From Deltaproteobacteria bacterium (GTDB lineage Bacteria; Acidobacteriota; Thermoanaerobaculia; Multivoradales; JAHZIX01): a stretch of DNA of 64,000 nucleotides. Under the pieces are notes generated by a model. The model had not been told where the DNA came from, ran no database searches, and saw only the letters and a list, made by a program, of their open reading frames with translations. The first letter of the stretch is position 1, and each line of letters begins with the position of its first letter. Location: assembly GCA_022601195.1 (NCBI GenBank), contig JAHZIX010000017.1, positions 62,001 to 126,000 of the forward strand. The letters run 5' to 3'. The position numbers were made by a program, and so were the translations under genes. Positions 41,847 through 51,681 of this stretch are shown here, in pieces.

Positions 41847-42218
41847 ACTCTGGCGCGACTCCCGGTTTCCTAGGTAACGGTGTTTTCAAAGGCACGGCGT
41901 TTCTAGCAAGAAGGAGTGTCCAGCAAGGAGTTGTCTCTAGACGGTGGAGTGTTCTAACCCAAGATTTCTTCTTCTCGCTGGCTAGATAGATACCATGTAG
42001 CTGAGAATCCTTCGTTCGGAGTGACGATGCTGTCCCCGAACTCGGCGCGGAGGAGCCGGTCTTTTGGCACAGGACTTTGGTGAGGCAGAAGGGAACTGGC
42101 TCCTAGAGGCGAGAAACTAGCCCACGCGAAAACGTGTAGCGCCTTTCCTGTGCTGGATCCAAGCTGCCCCCTGGCAGGGGTATCCCAGGCCTCGGCCAGC
42201 AGTGGTATCATCTCGATA
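41847..42218. other. Intergenic region between divergent genes
   Basis: About 370 bases with the promoters of the minus-strand sigma/FecR unit and the plus-strand ferredoxin reductase gene. No protein-like frame is convincing on either strand. Confidence 0.4.
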
Positions 42219-43166
42219 ATGGCAAAACCTTTACAGTACAACTCGACCCTGATCGGGAGAGAGGACCTCACTTCCTCCCTGTCTATTTTCAAAGTTCAAC
42301 CGGATGCGGAGCTCGCCGCAGGCCTGGCTACTTTTCTGCCCGGCCAGTATGGAGTCCTTGGGCTAAACAATGAGGCGAATCCGGACTTGGGCTCGGTGCG
42401 CCGGCCCATGTCGATCGTCAATGCCCCGGAAGAGAAGGGCGCTCTGGAATTCTACGTGCGCTATGTAGGGCATCCGGAAAGCGACAATCCTCTGACCCAT
42501 CTCCTGTGGAAGATCGGTGAGGGGGACCGGATGTTTCTCGGTCCCAAGATCACTGGGAAATTTACCCTCGAGGACACGGTTGGGAGCGAGGATCGGCGTC
42601 TCAAGATCTGTGTTGCGGCGGGTACCGGCTTGGCTCCATTCACTAGCTTTGTGCGCAGTGCTTTGTTACGCGAGCCAGGCCGAGATTTGAGCGAGTTCGT
42701 CATTCTCCATGGCGCTTCGTATCCAGCGGATCTGGGCTATGTGGACGAGCTCAACGGCCTGCGGGACCAACATGGTCTGCGCTATTTCGGGTCGGTGAGC
42801 CGGCCGAAAGAAACTCCGGACTGGACGGGGGACGTGGGGAGGGTAGAAGACTACTTCTTGCCCGAACGGTTGGCAGAATTAGAGCAGCGCTGCGGCCTCG
42901 CCGACGGCGAGCTGACTCCGGCTCGGGCAACGATCTTCATCTGCGGTCTTCAAGGGACTATCGGAAAGACTCTGACCCGGCTGATACCGCGAGGCTTTGT
43001 TCCCGAGAACCGAAAACTGCGTCGTGCTCTCGAAGTGGAAAAGGAACAAGCCGCCAGTCTGTTCTTCGAGCAATACGATACGACGCCGGTCATCGATGTG
43101 AAGGATGAAGAGCTGATGGTGACTCTGCGCCAGCAGCTGCGAGAAGGTCTCAGTGCTCTCGCTTGA
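42219..43166 (+). CDS. Ferredoxin--NADP reductase
   Basis: 315 residues from the ATG at 42219. This FAD enzyme moves electrons between NADPH and ferredoxin or flavodoxin. FAD domain: LPGQYGVLGL and the RPMSIVNAP motif (RxxS type) near residue 65; then LGPKITGKFTL. NADP domain: CVAAGTGLAPFTSFVR near 135, VILHGAS, and ATIFICGLQGTI near 250. The length fits the bacterial FNR type. No strong ribosome site precedes it. It stands alone; a possible role is supply of reduced ferredoxin or flavodoxin. Confidence 0.88.
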   Translation: MAKPLQYNSTLIGREDLTSSLSIFKVQPDAELAAGLATFLPGQYGVLGLNNEANPDLGSVRRPMSIVNAPEEKGALEFYVRYVGHPESDNPLTHLLWKIGEGDRMFLGPKITGKFTLEDTVGSEDRRLKICVAAGTGLAPFTSFVRSALLREPGRDLSEFVILHGASYPADLGYVDELNGLRDQHGLRYFGSVSRPKETPDWTGDVGRVEDYFLPERLAELEQRCGLADGELTPARATIFICGLQGTIGKTLTRLIPRGFVPENRKLRRALEVEKEQAASLFFEQYDTTPVIDVKDEELMVTLRQQLREGLSALA

Positions 43167-43559
43167 GAGGCCTTTCTAGAAGTCAGAGTGGCTCTGAACC
43201 GCTCGTCAGGCCGTCCAGAATCCGGCAGATTTTGGCAGTGGATCCTGGCAGCGACTCCCCTCAGGGGGTGGTAGGGCTGCGAAGCGCCAACGATGGAGTG
43301 TTTCTTTTCTTATCGATTCCGAAGGGATTTGCTGACGCTGTTGGGGGCATTTCTCCCAATAGTTTTCCTCTTGCAGCCAGTGGCTATGACCGCGGGCTGC
43401 TTGGGGTCAGGTATCGGGCAGAAGGGTACCGCAGAAGGTGTGGTGCCGATGTAAAGGGTGGTTGGTCGGCTGCGGCTTCAGGCGAGCCCGTTCGTTAGCC
43501 AGAGAAAGTTTCCCGGCGGCCTCCAGGAGGCTCGAAGGGTTTGGAATGAAGGAGAAGAA
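43167..43559. other. Intergenic region
   Basis: About 390 bases before the M48 protease gene. A short frame at 43293-43451 would encode a 52-residue hydrophobic peptide, but has no ribosome site and is not supported. The end contains AAGGAGAAG, the ribosome site of the protease gene. Confidence 0.4.
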
Positions 43560-45032
43560 ATGGAATTCAAAATTTTGAGTCGGAAGGCAACCCAGGGTTT
43601 TCTGCTTTCCCTCGTCCTCTGTACCGTCATGGTCACCACTGGCTGTTCCGTGAACCCGGCTACGGGAAAGAATCAGTTGATGTTGATCTCCGAGGCCCAA
43701 GAGATCGCTATGGGCAGGGAGGCAGATCCCCAGATTATCGCGTCCATGGGCCTCTACGACGACCCGGAGATTCAAGAGTACGTCAGCAGCCTTGGCCGTG
43801 ACCTAGCGGCGAAGTCAGAACGGCCCAATCTCGAGTGGCATTTCCGCGTCGTGGACGACCCTCTGGTGAATGCATTCGCGCTGCCTGGAGGCTACATCTA
43901 CATCACTCGAGGGATCTTGGCTCATTTTTCCTCGGAGGCGGAGTTGGCGTCGGTGCTCGGACACGAGATCGGCCATGTGGTGGCTCGTCACAGCGCCAAC
44001 CAGATGAGCAAGCAGCAACTGGCCTCGGTAGGCCTGGCGGTGGGAACCGTGCTGTTAGATCCTCGCAATCAGGGTTATGGAGCTCTCGCCAACGCTGGGA
44101 TGCAATTGGCTTTTCTCAAATTCAGCCGAGATGACGAGCGCCAGGCGGACGATTTGGGGTTGCGCTATATCGATCGGGTCGGCTACGACCCGAGACCCAT
44201 GACTGAGGTATTCGAGACTCTCGGCCGAGTGAGCGCTGCAGCTGGGGCACCTCGAGGTCCGGGCTGGACGGCGACCCATCCAGCTCCGGAGAACCGAGTC
44301 GCCCGTCTGGGACAGAAGATTAGTGCCATGAACGTCGACTTCACCGGCAGGCCGGTACGCCGGGATGAATATTTCTCTCGCCTCGCCGGCATGACCTATG
44401 GCAGCAACCCGAGGGAAGGCTTTTTCAAGGACAACGTCTTCTATCATCCGGACCTGGCCTTGCAACTGACCTTTCCTCAGGGCTGGACCACCCAGAATGC
44501 CCGCAGCGCCGTCGCTGCCATCAGCCCCAACAAAGATGCCATCATGGTGATGACTCTGGCGCAGCAAGATACGGTGGATGAGGCGGAACGCGCTTTCTTC
44601 GAGGAGAGCAAAGTGACCCGGGGCAACCGCTGGCGGCCAGCTCTTCGCGGCTTGCAGGCCACTGGGAGCTACTTCCAAACCGGAACGGAACCGCAAAGGG
44701 TGCTGGGTAGGGCGGCCTTCATTTCCCAGGGAGACCGAGTCTTTCGACTGCTGACCTACAGCTCCGAAGGCAAGTGGCGGGGCTACGATCGAGGACTGGC
44801 GGGAGCCGTGGAGAGTTTTCAGCGCCTAACGGATCGCCGCTACCTGGATGTGCAGCCTGCACAGCTCGAAGTGGTGAGACTCCAGGAATCCATGAGCCTC
44901 GCGGACTTCTCGCGACGTTATCCCAGCAGCTCAGATTTGCAGACTCTGGCGATCCTCAATCACGTCGAGGAAGGGGAAGTCTTGGAAGCCGGCAGGATGG
45001 TCAAATACGTCGTCGGCGGGAAGATTCCCTAG
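43560..45032 (+). CDS. M48-family metalloprotease lipoprotein with LysM-like tail
   Basis: 490 residues from the ATG at 43560 (GGAGAAG three bases before). Signal peptide with lipobox VTTGC, so lipidated at Cys29 or near. The family signature NPATGKNQLMLIS follows. Protease domain: zinc motif HEIGH in LASVLGHEIGHVVARHS and the third ligand in ERQADDLGLRYI; both are intact. The middle part (about 280-420) resembles the extra domain of Oma1/BepA-like proteins, and the end (ESMSLADFSRRY ... LEAGRMVKYVV) is LysM-like and may bind peptidoglycan. Probable role: quality control of outer-membrane proteins. The DinB gene follows after 7 bases. Confidence 0.92.
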   Translation: MEFKILSRKATQGFLLSLVLCTVMVTTGCSVNPATGKNQLMLISEAQEIAMGREADPQIIASMGLYDDPEIQEYVSSLGRDLAAKSERPNLEWHFRVVDDPLVNAFALPGGYIYITRGILAHFSSEAELASVLGHEIGHVVARHSANQMSKQQLASVGLAVGTVLLDPRNQGYGALANAGMQLAFLKFSRDDERQADDLGLRYIDRVGYDPRPMTEVFETLGRVSAAAGAPRGPGWTATHPAPENRVARLGQKISAMNVDFTGRPVRRDEYFSRLAGMTYGSNPREGFFKDNVFYHPDLALQLTFPQGWTTQNARSAVAAISPNKDAIMVMTLAQQDTVDEAERAFFEESKVTRGNRWRPALRGLQATGSYFQTGTEPQRVLGRAAFISQGDRVFRLLTYSSEGKWRGYDRGLAGAVESFQRLTDRRYLDVQPAQLEVVRLQESMSLADFSRRYPSSSDLQTLAILNHVEEGEVLEAGRMVKYVVGGKIP

Positions 45033-45039
45033 AGTCGTC

Positions 45040-45540
45040 ATGGAGATCTCCTCGCTTCCAGCCTTTCTGGACTACTACGGCAAGATCCGCCAGCGAACTC
45101 TGCGAGTCGCCCGACGGATTCCCACTGACAAGATGGAGTGGACCTACCAGGAAGGAAAGTGGACGCTGGGAGATCTCTTGCGCCATCTGGCGGCCCTGGA
45201 ACGGCATATGTTTGCCGAAAACGTGCAGGGCCGGCCGAGTCGCTATGCGGGCTGCGGTCGGGACCTAGCAGACGGTTATAACGAGGTCTTCGCTTTCGTA
45301 GATCGACTCCATGAGGAGTCTTTAGAGATCTTTGGTCGATTGGGAGACGAAGACCTTCAGCGCAAGTGCACCACGCCTGGCGGTGCCGAGATCCGAGTCT
45401 GGAAATGGTTACGAGCCATGGTTGAGCACGAAGCTCACCATCGGGGGCAGATCTATCTCTATTTGGCCATGCTGGGGGTCGAGACCCCAGCTCTCTATGG
45501 CTTGACCTCCGAAGAGGTGAGGGACCGCAGTCACCCCTAG
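45040..45540 (+). CDS. DinB-family protein
   Basis: 166 residues, a four-helix bundle of the DinB/YfiT type. The three metal-binding histidines can be placed: one in LLRHLAALERH (about 49-56) and two in EHEAHHRGQIYLYLAMLG (about 127-135). Such proteins act as metal-dependent transferases that use bacillithiol, mycothiol or glutathione, or are of unknown use. Only seven bases separate it from the protease gene, so they are co-transcribed. Confidence 0.88.
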   Translation: MEISSLPAFLDYYGKIRQRTLRVARRIPTDKMEWTYQEGKWTLGDLLRHLAALERHMFAENVQGRPSRYAGCGRDLADGYNEVFAFVDRLHEESLEIFGRLGDEDLQRKCTTPGGAEIRVWKWLRAMVEHEAHHRGQIYLYLAMLGVETPALYGLTSEEVRDRSHP

Positions 45541-45643
45541 GTCGCTTGCCGGGGTCATTTTCTAGCTGCTCGCCCGAGTGGCTGCTCTCGCTACTTTATC
45601 GGACCACTACTTGGTCGGAACACGGCCAGGATGGGCACGGCTA

Positions 45644-46735
45644 CTACCGCACCCGCTGGCGGCGGTTACGAATGTAGTCCGCCAAGATGAACTCGCCGAG
45701 ATTGTAGGGCGATGCGAAGTAGGCGCGGCCTCGATTGATCTTGGTCATCTTTTCGACAAAAGCAGTGAGGGTTGGGTCGGTGGCGATCATGAAGGTCGTG
45801 ATCACTACCTTCTGGCGACGGCAGCTATCCGCTTCCTCCAAGGTGCGATTGATGATGCGCATGTCGAGGCCGAAGGGATTCTTGTAGATCTGCCCCGCTT
45901 CGGTCATGGCAGAGGGCTTGCCATCCGTGATCAAGAAGATCTGCTTGTTGGGTTGGCGTTGCCGGGCGAGAAGAGCTCGAGAGAGCTCCAGGGCCTCTGC
46001 GGTATTGGTGTGGTAAGGCCCCGCATCGATGTAGGGAATCCGCGACAGCTCGACTTTCTCGGCTCGATCACCAAAAAGAATCACCCCTAAATGATCTTTG
46101 GGGTATTGAGTCGTGATCAGCTCTGTGAGCGCTAGAGCTACCGTCTTGGCCGGGGTGATGCGATCTTCCCCATAGAGCACCATCGAATGGCTGATATCGA
46201 TGGCGACGATGGTCGCGCAGGATGTCAGATGTTCGGTCTCGAAGACCTCGAGGTCCTCTTCCCCTAGGTCGAAGGAGGTTCCGGCGTGACGCCGCAGGCT
46301 GTTCTGTAGGGATCGAGCTGCATCCAAGTGGTGGATGTCATCGCCAAATCTGTAGGGCCGCGTCTCTGGGAGACGCTCCAAGCCTTCTCCGGCGGAGCGC
46401 ACCGGGTGGTAGCCCGGTCCCGCCCGCTCGAGCCCCGAGAAGATCTGCTCAAAGGCACTCTTACGAATGCGCCGTTCTCCCCCAGAGGTTAGTGAAAGCT
46501 GGCCCTCTTCGTTGGGCTGAAGCATTTGCTGGTCAGCGAGGCTTTGAAAAAAGGCTTCGAGGTCCAGGTCTTCCGGCAGATAGCCTTGCTCTTGGATCTG
46601 GCGCATCCAATCCATGGCTTGCTCGGCGTCACCGCCAGCAGCGAGAACCAACTGATTGAAAATTCGCTGCAGCTCCTGATCCGCCATGATCTGGCGGATG
46701 ATCTCTGGGTCCAAATATCGAAAACGGTGCCGCAT
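45644..46735 (-). CDS. VWA-domain protein (partner of MoxR-type ATPase)
   Basis: 363 residues, cytosolic. The N-terminal half is helical (EIIRQIMADQELQRIFNQLV). The von Willebrand A domain is at about 175-345 with MIDAS motif DISHSM (D-x-S-x-S), the Thr in HTNTAEAL, and the Asp in FLITDGKPS; all metal-binding residues are present. Such VWA proteins work with MoxR AAA+ ATPases in metal-centre insertion or protein assembly, and a MoxR-like gene is at 47405-48931 on the same strand, with a secreted Cys-rich gene lying between. The start has only a weak ribosome site. Confidence 0.88.
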   Translation of the reverse strand: MRHRFRYLDPEIIRQIMADQELQRIFNQLVLAAGGDAEQAMDWMRQIQEQGYLPEDLDLEAFFQSLADQQMLQPNEEGQLSLTSGGERRIRKSAFEQIFSGLERAGPGYHPVRSAGEGLERLPETRPYRFGDDIHHLDAARSLQNSLRRHAGTSFDLGEEDLEVFETEHLTSCATIVAIDISHSMVLYGEDRITPAKTVALALTELITTQYPKDHLGVILFGDRAEKVELSRIPYIDAGPYHTNTAEALELSRALLARQRQPNKQIFLITDGKPSAMTEAGQIYKNPFGLDMRIINRTLEEADSCRRQKVVITTFMIATDPTLTAFVEKMTKINRGRAYFASPYNLGEFILADYIRNRRQRVR

Positions 46736-46788
46736 GGCGAAAGTATACTCGCCCCCAGCGCGCCGGCATACCGAGGCTTAGCCTTCTA

Positions 46789-46836
46789 TGGATGGTAGCC
46801 AAGCAAGCGCATTGTTGATCGCTAGGCCACCATCCA
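46789..46836 (-). terminator. Long hairpin after the Cys-rich gene
   Basis: TGGATGGTAGCC (46789-46800) pairs with GGCCACCATCCA (46825-46836) over 12 positions with one mismatch; the loop is 24 bases. It stands between the stop of the minus-strand Cys-rich gene and the start of the VWA gene. No T tract. Confidence 0.5.
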
Positions 46837-46852
46837 CCGCAAGACTAGATTC

Positions 46853-47212
46853 TTAGGAGCGGTCCACGCATTTCTGGACGATGCCGCCCCTCCAGCATCG
46901 GCAGTTCTCGCAGCAGCCATTGCAGAAGCAGCCGGGTGGGGGTGGGGGAGGACGGAAGCAGGGGTTGGTCGGGACGAGGAATACCTTTTCGGTCTCCGCT
47001 TCTTCATCTTGCAGGGCAGGAGTCAGTTCGGCAGCCTCCCCACCGGTGAGTCCGGCGAGACAGATGGCTTCCGGAGTCTCAGCTGTTCCCTGGGCGGATG
47101 ACTCTTGGGCCTTCGTAACATCAGCCGCTTCAGCAGCTTCTGCCATGGTCCAGCCTCCCATAACCATTGCCAAGGCGAGCAGTAGGAGTGGGAGTCTCGA
47201 GAGTAATCTCAT
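46853..47212 (-). CDS. Secreted Cys-rich protein with polyproline segment
   Basis: 119 residues from the ATG at 47212, which has GGAGG five bases upstream; an ATG four codons earlier overlaps that site and is rejected. Signal peptide 1-27 (RLPLLLLALAMVMGGWTMAEA). An acidic Ala/Glu-rich part follows, then TNPCFRPPPPPPGCFCNGCC and ENCRCWRGG, and the last cysteine in QKCVDRS: eight cysteines within about 35 residues. The layout recalls the other Cys-rich proteins of the window. It lies between the MoxR-like and VWA genes on the same strand. Confidence 0.68.
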   Translation of the reverse strand: MRLLSRLPLLLLALAMVMGGWTMAEAAEAADVTKAQESSAQGTAETPEAICLAGLTGGEAAELTPALQDEEAETEKVFLVPTNPCFRPPPPPPGCFCNGCCENCRCWRGGIVQKCVDRS

Positions 47213-47404
47213 AAGTTCCTCCATGAAGTTAATAAGATGATTGCATTGTACATCAGTCAGCTTATTCGGAAGAATAGAGAGGTTTTATCGCTCCTTGATG
47301 GGTTGTTGAAGCGCGTGTAAGCAAGGGGGGGGACCCGAAAATTCCACTTCCCCGTCGAGGGTGACAGAGTGCCCTAGGAGGTCTCTACGGAAAGCTATTG
47401 GAAC

Positions 47405-48931
47405 TCAGTTGATGCCTTCGTCGTCTCTTCGGCCACCGCGAGGCTTGAGCAACTGAAACTTCACCAGTTCCTTGTAGCTGACTTGGCTGTCCAGATCTTC
47501 TCGGGCTAGCTTGAGATTCTGGCGCAGGCCCTCCAGGATGATCTCTGCCGCTAGGGCTCGTTGGTAGCGTTCCGCCGAGTGCTGGCTCGCCAACTCCAAG
47601 AGGCCCGGAACTTGATCCAGAGCGCTTTCGAACTCGTCGAAGGCAAGCTCGTCAGAGAGGGTGATGGAGCCCCCGGCGGCAAACCAAGCTACGATTCCGG
47701 CGTAGGGACCGGTGTCGTCTTCGCCGCCGCTGCCGACTTCTTTGCCCACTGCGGGAAAACGTTGGTCGAAGACCTTCTTGATGGCCTGACCAATAATCTG
47801 CTCAGCGACCACCTCTGGTCCCTTTTGTTCCCCCTCGTAGACCATCTCAACTTTTCCAGTGATGGCCGGCAAGAGCATATGAAGGTCACACAGTCGGGCG
47901 TGGACCGCCTCGTCCTGAGTCTGGATGGATCGCCGCTCCAAGTTGGAGGTCAGCAGCTCGAGGGCCGAGATGGCGACCCGGGCGCTCACCCCTGAGGCCT
48001 GGTCGATCAGATCGCTATCCCGGGCGGCAGCGGTGATTTCTTCCACCAGCATGCGTACTTCATCGGTGATCACGACACCGTTGGTCCCTCGGTCGATCCA
48101 GGCTTCCTGACGAGTGATTTCCGCTGCCACGTCCAGATCCCTTGGGTAGTGGGTAAGGATCTGAGACGAGATGCGATCCTTGAGCGGTGTGATGATGGTT
48201 CCGCGGTTGGTGTAGTCCTCTGGGTTGGCAGAGAAAGTCATGAGCAGATCCAGGGGAATGCGCACGGGGAAACCACGAATCTGCAGGTCGTGTTCTTCCA
48301 GGATGTTGAAGAGGCCGACTTGGATCCGGGGAGCCAGGTCCGGAAGCTCGTTGACCGCGAAGATGCCGCGATTGGAGCGGGGGATGATGCCGAAGTGAAT
48401 CACTTCAGGGTCGGCGAAGGTCAGCTTGCGAGTCGCGGCTTTGATGGGGTCGATATCCCCTAGAAGGTCGGCGATGGATACATCTGGGGTCGCCAATTTT
48501 TCGGTGTATCGCTCTTCTCGGTGTAGCCAGGAGATAGGAGTGTCGTCCCCCATCTCAGCTATGCGACGTTGACCCCAGGTCGAGATGGGGGCCAGGGGAT
48601 CATCATTGAGCTCCGCACCTTCCAGTACCGGAACTTCTTCATCGAGAAAATGCACCAGAGCGCGGAGAATTCGTGTCTTCGCCTGCCCTCGCAGACCCAA
48701 CAGAATAAAGTCGTGCCCGGCTAAGAGGGCATTGACCACCCCGGGAATGACCGTCCGCTCATAGCCCAGAATTCCCGGGAAGAGCCGCTGCCCCTTGGCC
48801 AGGGCGATTTTGAGATTGCCTCGCAGCTCCTCTTTGACGGTCCGGGGAGTGTAGTCAGTTTGCTTCAGAGCACCCAGAGTTGTCGGCCGCTCGTTTGCTG
48901 TTGCCCTTTTCCCAGATTTTTTTGAGGACAT
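47405..48931 (-). CDS. MoxR/magnesium-chelatase-type AAA+ ATPase
   Basis: 508 residues from the ATG at 48931. Walker A GLRGQAKT (near 85), Walker B with the Asn-Glu form in GIFAVNELPDL (near 190), sensor in TFSANPEDYTNRG, and an Arg finger region PLKDRISSQ. The C-terminal part holds helical lid and an extra domain. Magnesium-chelatase and MoxR proteins act with VWA partners as chaperones. Its ATG overlaps the stop of the thioredoxin reductase gene (TGATG), so both are coupled, which suggests a link between redox state and the MoxR/VWA pair. Confidence 0.88.
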   Translation of the reverse strand: MSSKKSGKRATANERPTTLGALKQTDYTPRTVKEELRGNLKIALAKGQRLFPGILGYERTVIPGVVNALLAGHDFILLGLRGQAKTRILRALVHFLDEEVPVLEGAELNDDPLAPISTWGQRRIAEMGDDTPISWLHREERYTEKLATPDVSIADLLGDIDPIKAATRKLTFADPEVIHFGIIPRSNRGIFAVNELPDLAPRIQVGLFNILEEHDLQIRGFPVRIPLDLLMTFSANPEDYTNRGTIITPLKDRISSQILTHYPRDLDVAAEITRQEAWIDRGTNGVVITDEVRMLVEEITAAARDSDLIDQASGVSARVAISALELLTSNLERRSIQTQDEAVHARLCDLHMLLPAITGKVEMVYEGEQKGPEVVAEQIIGQAIKKVFDQRFPAVGKEVGSGGEDDTGPYAGIVAWFAAGGSITLSDELAFDEFESALDQVPGLLELASQHSAERYQRALAAEIILEGLRQNLKLAREDLDSQVSYKELVKFQLLKPRGGRRDDEGIN

Positions 48932-49884
48932 CAGTCCTGCAGCTCCAGCCAACGTTCAGCGTCGAGGGCCGCGGCACAGCCGGTACCGGCCGCAGTGACC
49001 GCCTGTCGGTAGGATGGGTCCATAGCGTCACCACAGGCGAATACTCCAGGCACGTTGGTGGTGGTGGCAGGGGGATTCACTTGAATGTAACCCACGGCGT
49101 CCATGTCCAGCTTGTCGCGGAAGATTTGTGTATTGGGACTGTGGCCGATAGCCATGAAGACACCTTGGGTTGGAAATTCGGATTCCTCGCCGGTCTGGGT
49201 GTCCTGAAGACGAACTGCGTGAACGCCGTCTTCCCGACTCCCAAGGATCTCTTGAACGGAGCTATTCCATTGAAAGGCTACCTTGGGGTTCTTGAGGGCT
49301 CTCTCCTGCATGATCTTCGAGGCTCTCAGTTCTGACCGGCGGTGAATCACAGTCACTTTGGTCGCGAATTTGGTCAGGTAGTTGGCTTCTTCCATGGCTG
49401 AATCACCACCACCGACGACGACGATTTCCTTTTCCCGAAAGAAGAATCCGTCACAGGTGGCACAGGCGGAGACTCCGTAGCCCATCAAGTGTTCCTCTGA
49501 TGGCAGGCCCAAAAGTTTGGCGGAAGCACCGGTGGCGACAATCAGGCTGTCCGCCAGATAGCTTCCTTCGTCGGTGCGCACCGCGAAGGGGCGGCGGGTC
49601 AAGTCGACCTCGACGGCCTCCTCGAATTTCACCTCGGTGCCGAATCGGCGAGCTTGTTCCCGCATGCGGTCCATGAGCTCGGGTCCCAAGATTCCTTCCG
49701 GAAAACCAGGGAAGTTCTCCACGTCGGTAGTAATCGTCAACTGTCCGCCGGGCTGGTTACCTTCCAGGACGAGGGGCTGCAGGCCGGCGCGGGCAGAGTA
49801 GAGAGCGGCGGTCAGTCCGGCGGGGCCGGAACCAAGAATGACGACTTGATAATGGTGATTCTGGGTGTCTTCACTAGATGCCAT
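48931..49884 (-). CDS. trxB: Thioredoxin-disulfide reductase
   Basis: 317 residues from the ATG at 49884 (MASSEDTQ); the frame is open 34 codons upstream, but those are not typical. The enzyme reduces thioredoxin with NADPH. FAD motif [20 protein letters not shown] near residue 13, redox motif CATCDGFFF near 140, NADPH motif [15 protein letters not shown] near 155, and the final FAD motif [20 protein letters not shown] near 285. The length is standard (about 315). Its stop overlaps the start of the MoxR-like gene. Confidence 0.95.
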   Translation of the reverse strand: MASSEDTQNHHYQVVILGSGPAGLTAALYSARAGLQPLVLEGNQPGGQLTITTDVENFPGFPEGILGPELMDRMREQARRFGTEVKFEEAVEVDLTRRPFAVRTDEGSYLADSLIVATGASAKLLGLPSEEHLMGYGVSACATCDGFFFREKEIVVVGGGDSAMEEANYLTKFATKVTVIHRRSELRASKIMQERALKNPKVAFQWNSSVQEILGSREDGVHAVRLQDTQTGEESEFPTQGVFMAIGHSPNTQIFRDKLDMDAVGYIQVNPPATTTNVPGVFACGDAMDPSYRQAVTAAGTGCAAALDAERWLELQD

Positions 49885-50085
49885 GAACGTTGAGCTCCTG
49901 GGCAGCGGTGGCCGATGAAAGGAAAGTGCGCCCTGAATCAGACGCGTGGAGACGACACCCTGGAGTATAGCAGCGCTACCGGGCACCCAGGCAGGTTCTC
50001 TCGTCGATGGAAAGAGACGACAGGAGGGGGTGTTCGGACGGCATCATTGCCACTAGAATCGCGCCTCCAGGAGGAGACCCCCACC

Positions 50086-51486
50086 ATGGCTATCAGCGTA
50101 TTCGATCTATTCACCGTCGGCATCGGACCCTCCAGCTCTCATACCGTGGGTCCCATGAGAGCTGCCTTGCTCTTCGTCAGGGGCCTGCAGGAAAGAGGTT
50201 TGTTGGATCAGACTTTGCGTTTGCAAGTAGAGCTTTTTGGTTCTCTGGCCCTGACAGGAAAGGGCCACGGCACCGATCGGGCCGTGCTGCTAGGACTCGA
50301 GGGGGGATCTCCGGAGACGATCGACCCGGACGGGGTGGAGGCTCGATTGGAGAAGATTCGCCAAAGGAAACGCCTTCGCCTTCCGGATGGCCGCCTCCTA
50401 CCCTTCCTGGAAGCCAAGGATCTCCTGTTTCGGCGTCGAGAGTCCCTACCAGCTCATCCCAATGGCATGCGGTTCACCGCGTTCTCGGTCGAGAAACCCA
50501 CTCTTGGGGTAGACGCGGAGGTGCTGGCGAAGCGCATCTACTACTCCATTGGGGGCGGTTTCGTGGTCAACAAAGAGGCGGTTGCGGAGGACGTTCTGGT
50601 GATGGACAAAACTCCGCTGGCCTACCCCTTTTCTTCCGGTACGGAGATGCTCCGCCTCGGAGCAGAGAACGGTTTGCTGATCCACCAGATGATGATGGCC
50701 AACGAATGCGGTTGGCGGTCGGAGGACGAGATTCGGCGTCGCCTGCTGGAGATTTGGCAGACCATGCAAGCTTGCGTCGAAAGGGGCTGCCGCCAAGAAG
50801 GAGTCTTACCCGGTTCTCTGAAGGTCCCTCGGCGCGCTTCAACCCTGTATCGGGAATTGTGCGAACGACCGGAGGAAGGCTTGAAGGATCCGTTGACCGT
50901 GCTGGACTGGGTCAATCTCTTCGCTCTCGCAGTCAACGAGGAGAACGCTGCCGGGGGCCGAGTGGTGACCGCACCCACCAACGGTGCCGCGGGTATCGTC
51001 CCGGCAGTGCTTCATTACTATTGGCGATTCGTCGGCGGTGCCGACGAAGAAGGCGTGATTCGTTTTCTCCTCACCGCTGCGGCGGTGGGAATTCTATTCA
51101 AGGAAAACGCCTCGATCTCCGGGGCGGAGGTGGGGTGCCAGGGGGAAGTGGGAGTCGCTTGCTCCATGGCTGCGGCAGGTCTCGTCGCCGCTATCGGGGG
51201 CACCAACGAACAGGCGGAAAACGCCGCGGAGATCGGCATGGAGCACAACCTGGGCCTAACCTGTGATCCGGTGGGAGGTTTGGTGCAGATTCCCTGCATC
51301 GAACGTAATGCCATGGGGGCGGTGAAGGCCATCAACGCTGCCCGCATCGCCCGGCGGGCCCAGGGCGGGCAGAAAGTCTCCTTGGATAAAGTCATCCGAA
51401 CCATGCGCCAGACCGGCGCGGATATGAAGCGGAAGTACAAGGAGACTTCCAGGGGAGGCCTGGCGATCAATGTGATCGAATGTTAA
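50086..51486 (+). CDS. sdaA: L-serine ammonia-lyase (iron-sulfur dependent, single chain)
   Basis: 466 residues from the ATG at 50086 (AGGAGGAG nine bases before). The enzyme turns L-serine into pyruvate and ammonia. Beta domain first: [20 protein letters not shown] near residue 10, and [14 protein letters not shown] near 45. Alpha domain: [16 protein letters not shown] near 305, and the cluster-binding cysteines in [19 protein letters not shown] and [15 protein letters not shown], so the [4Fe-4S] ligands are intact. The length fits the one-chain form of E. coli SdaA. Confidence 0.95.
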   Translation: MAISVFDLFTVGIGPSSSHTVGPMRAALLFVRGLQERGLLDQTLRLQVELFGSLALTGKGHGTDRAVLLGLEGGSPETIDPDGVEARLEKIRQRKRLRLPDGRLLPFLEAKDLLFRRRESLPAHPNGMRFTAFSVEKPTLGVDAEVLAKRIYYSIGGGFVVNKEAVAEDVLVMDKTPLAYPFSSGTEMLRLGAENGLLIHQMMMANECGWRSEDEIRRRLLEIWQTMQACVERGCRQEGVLPGSLKVPRRASTLYRELCERPEEGLKDPLTVLDWVNLFALAVNEENAAGGRVVTAPTNGAAGIVPAVLHYYWRFVGGADEEGVIRFLLTAAAVGILFKENASISGAEVGCQGEVGVACSMAAAGLVAAIGGTNEQAENAAEIGMEHNLGLTCDPVGGLVQIPCIERNAMGAVKAINAARIARRAQGGQKVSLDKVIRTMRQTGADMKRKYKETSRGGLAINVIEC

Positions 51487-51681
51487 GACAGCCAAGGGTG
51501 ATTCTATCTCTGGCGACAACGGGGTCTCTGGAGACGGTGGTTCGCCCGAGACTGCTCGCTGACTAGAGATCTTCGCCCCAGCCAAGTCCATCACCAATTC
51601 AACCGACAGTACCGGCCCTTAGGGGGTTGCCAGCAGCGATCCTGGGCCTCAAGATAAGGCCAACTTTGACGGAAAGGAATC

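Noticed and set aside
41954..42292. Minus-strand open frame between the sigma factor and ferredoxin reductase genes
   Set aside because: It has no ribosome site or domain and overlaps the start of the clear ferredoxin reductase gene.
43293..43451. Short frame for a hydrophobic 52-residue peptide before the M48 gene
   Set aside because: No ribosome site, no known family, and it lies in a plain intergenic region.
50007..51266. Long second open frame inside the serine dehydratase gene
   Set aside because: It is the GC-rich +1 shadow of sdaA, rich in Arg, Gly and Ser with no domain; the sdaA frame has all motifs.
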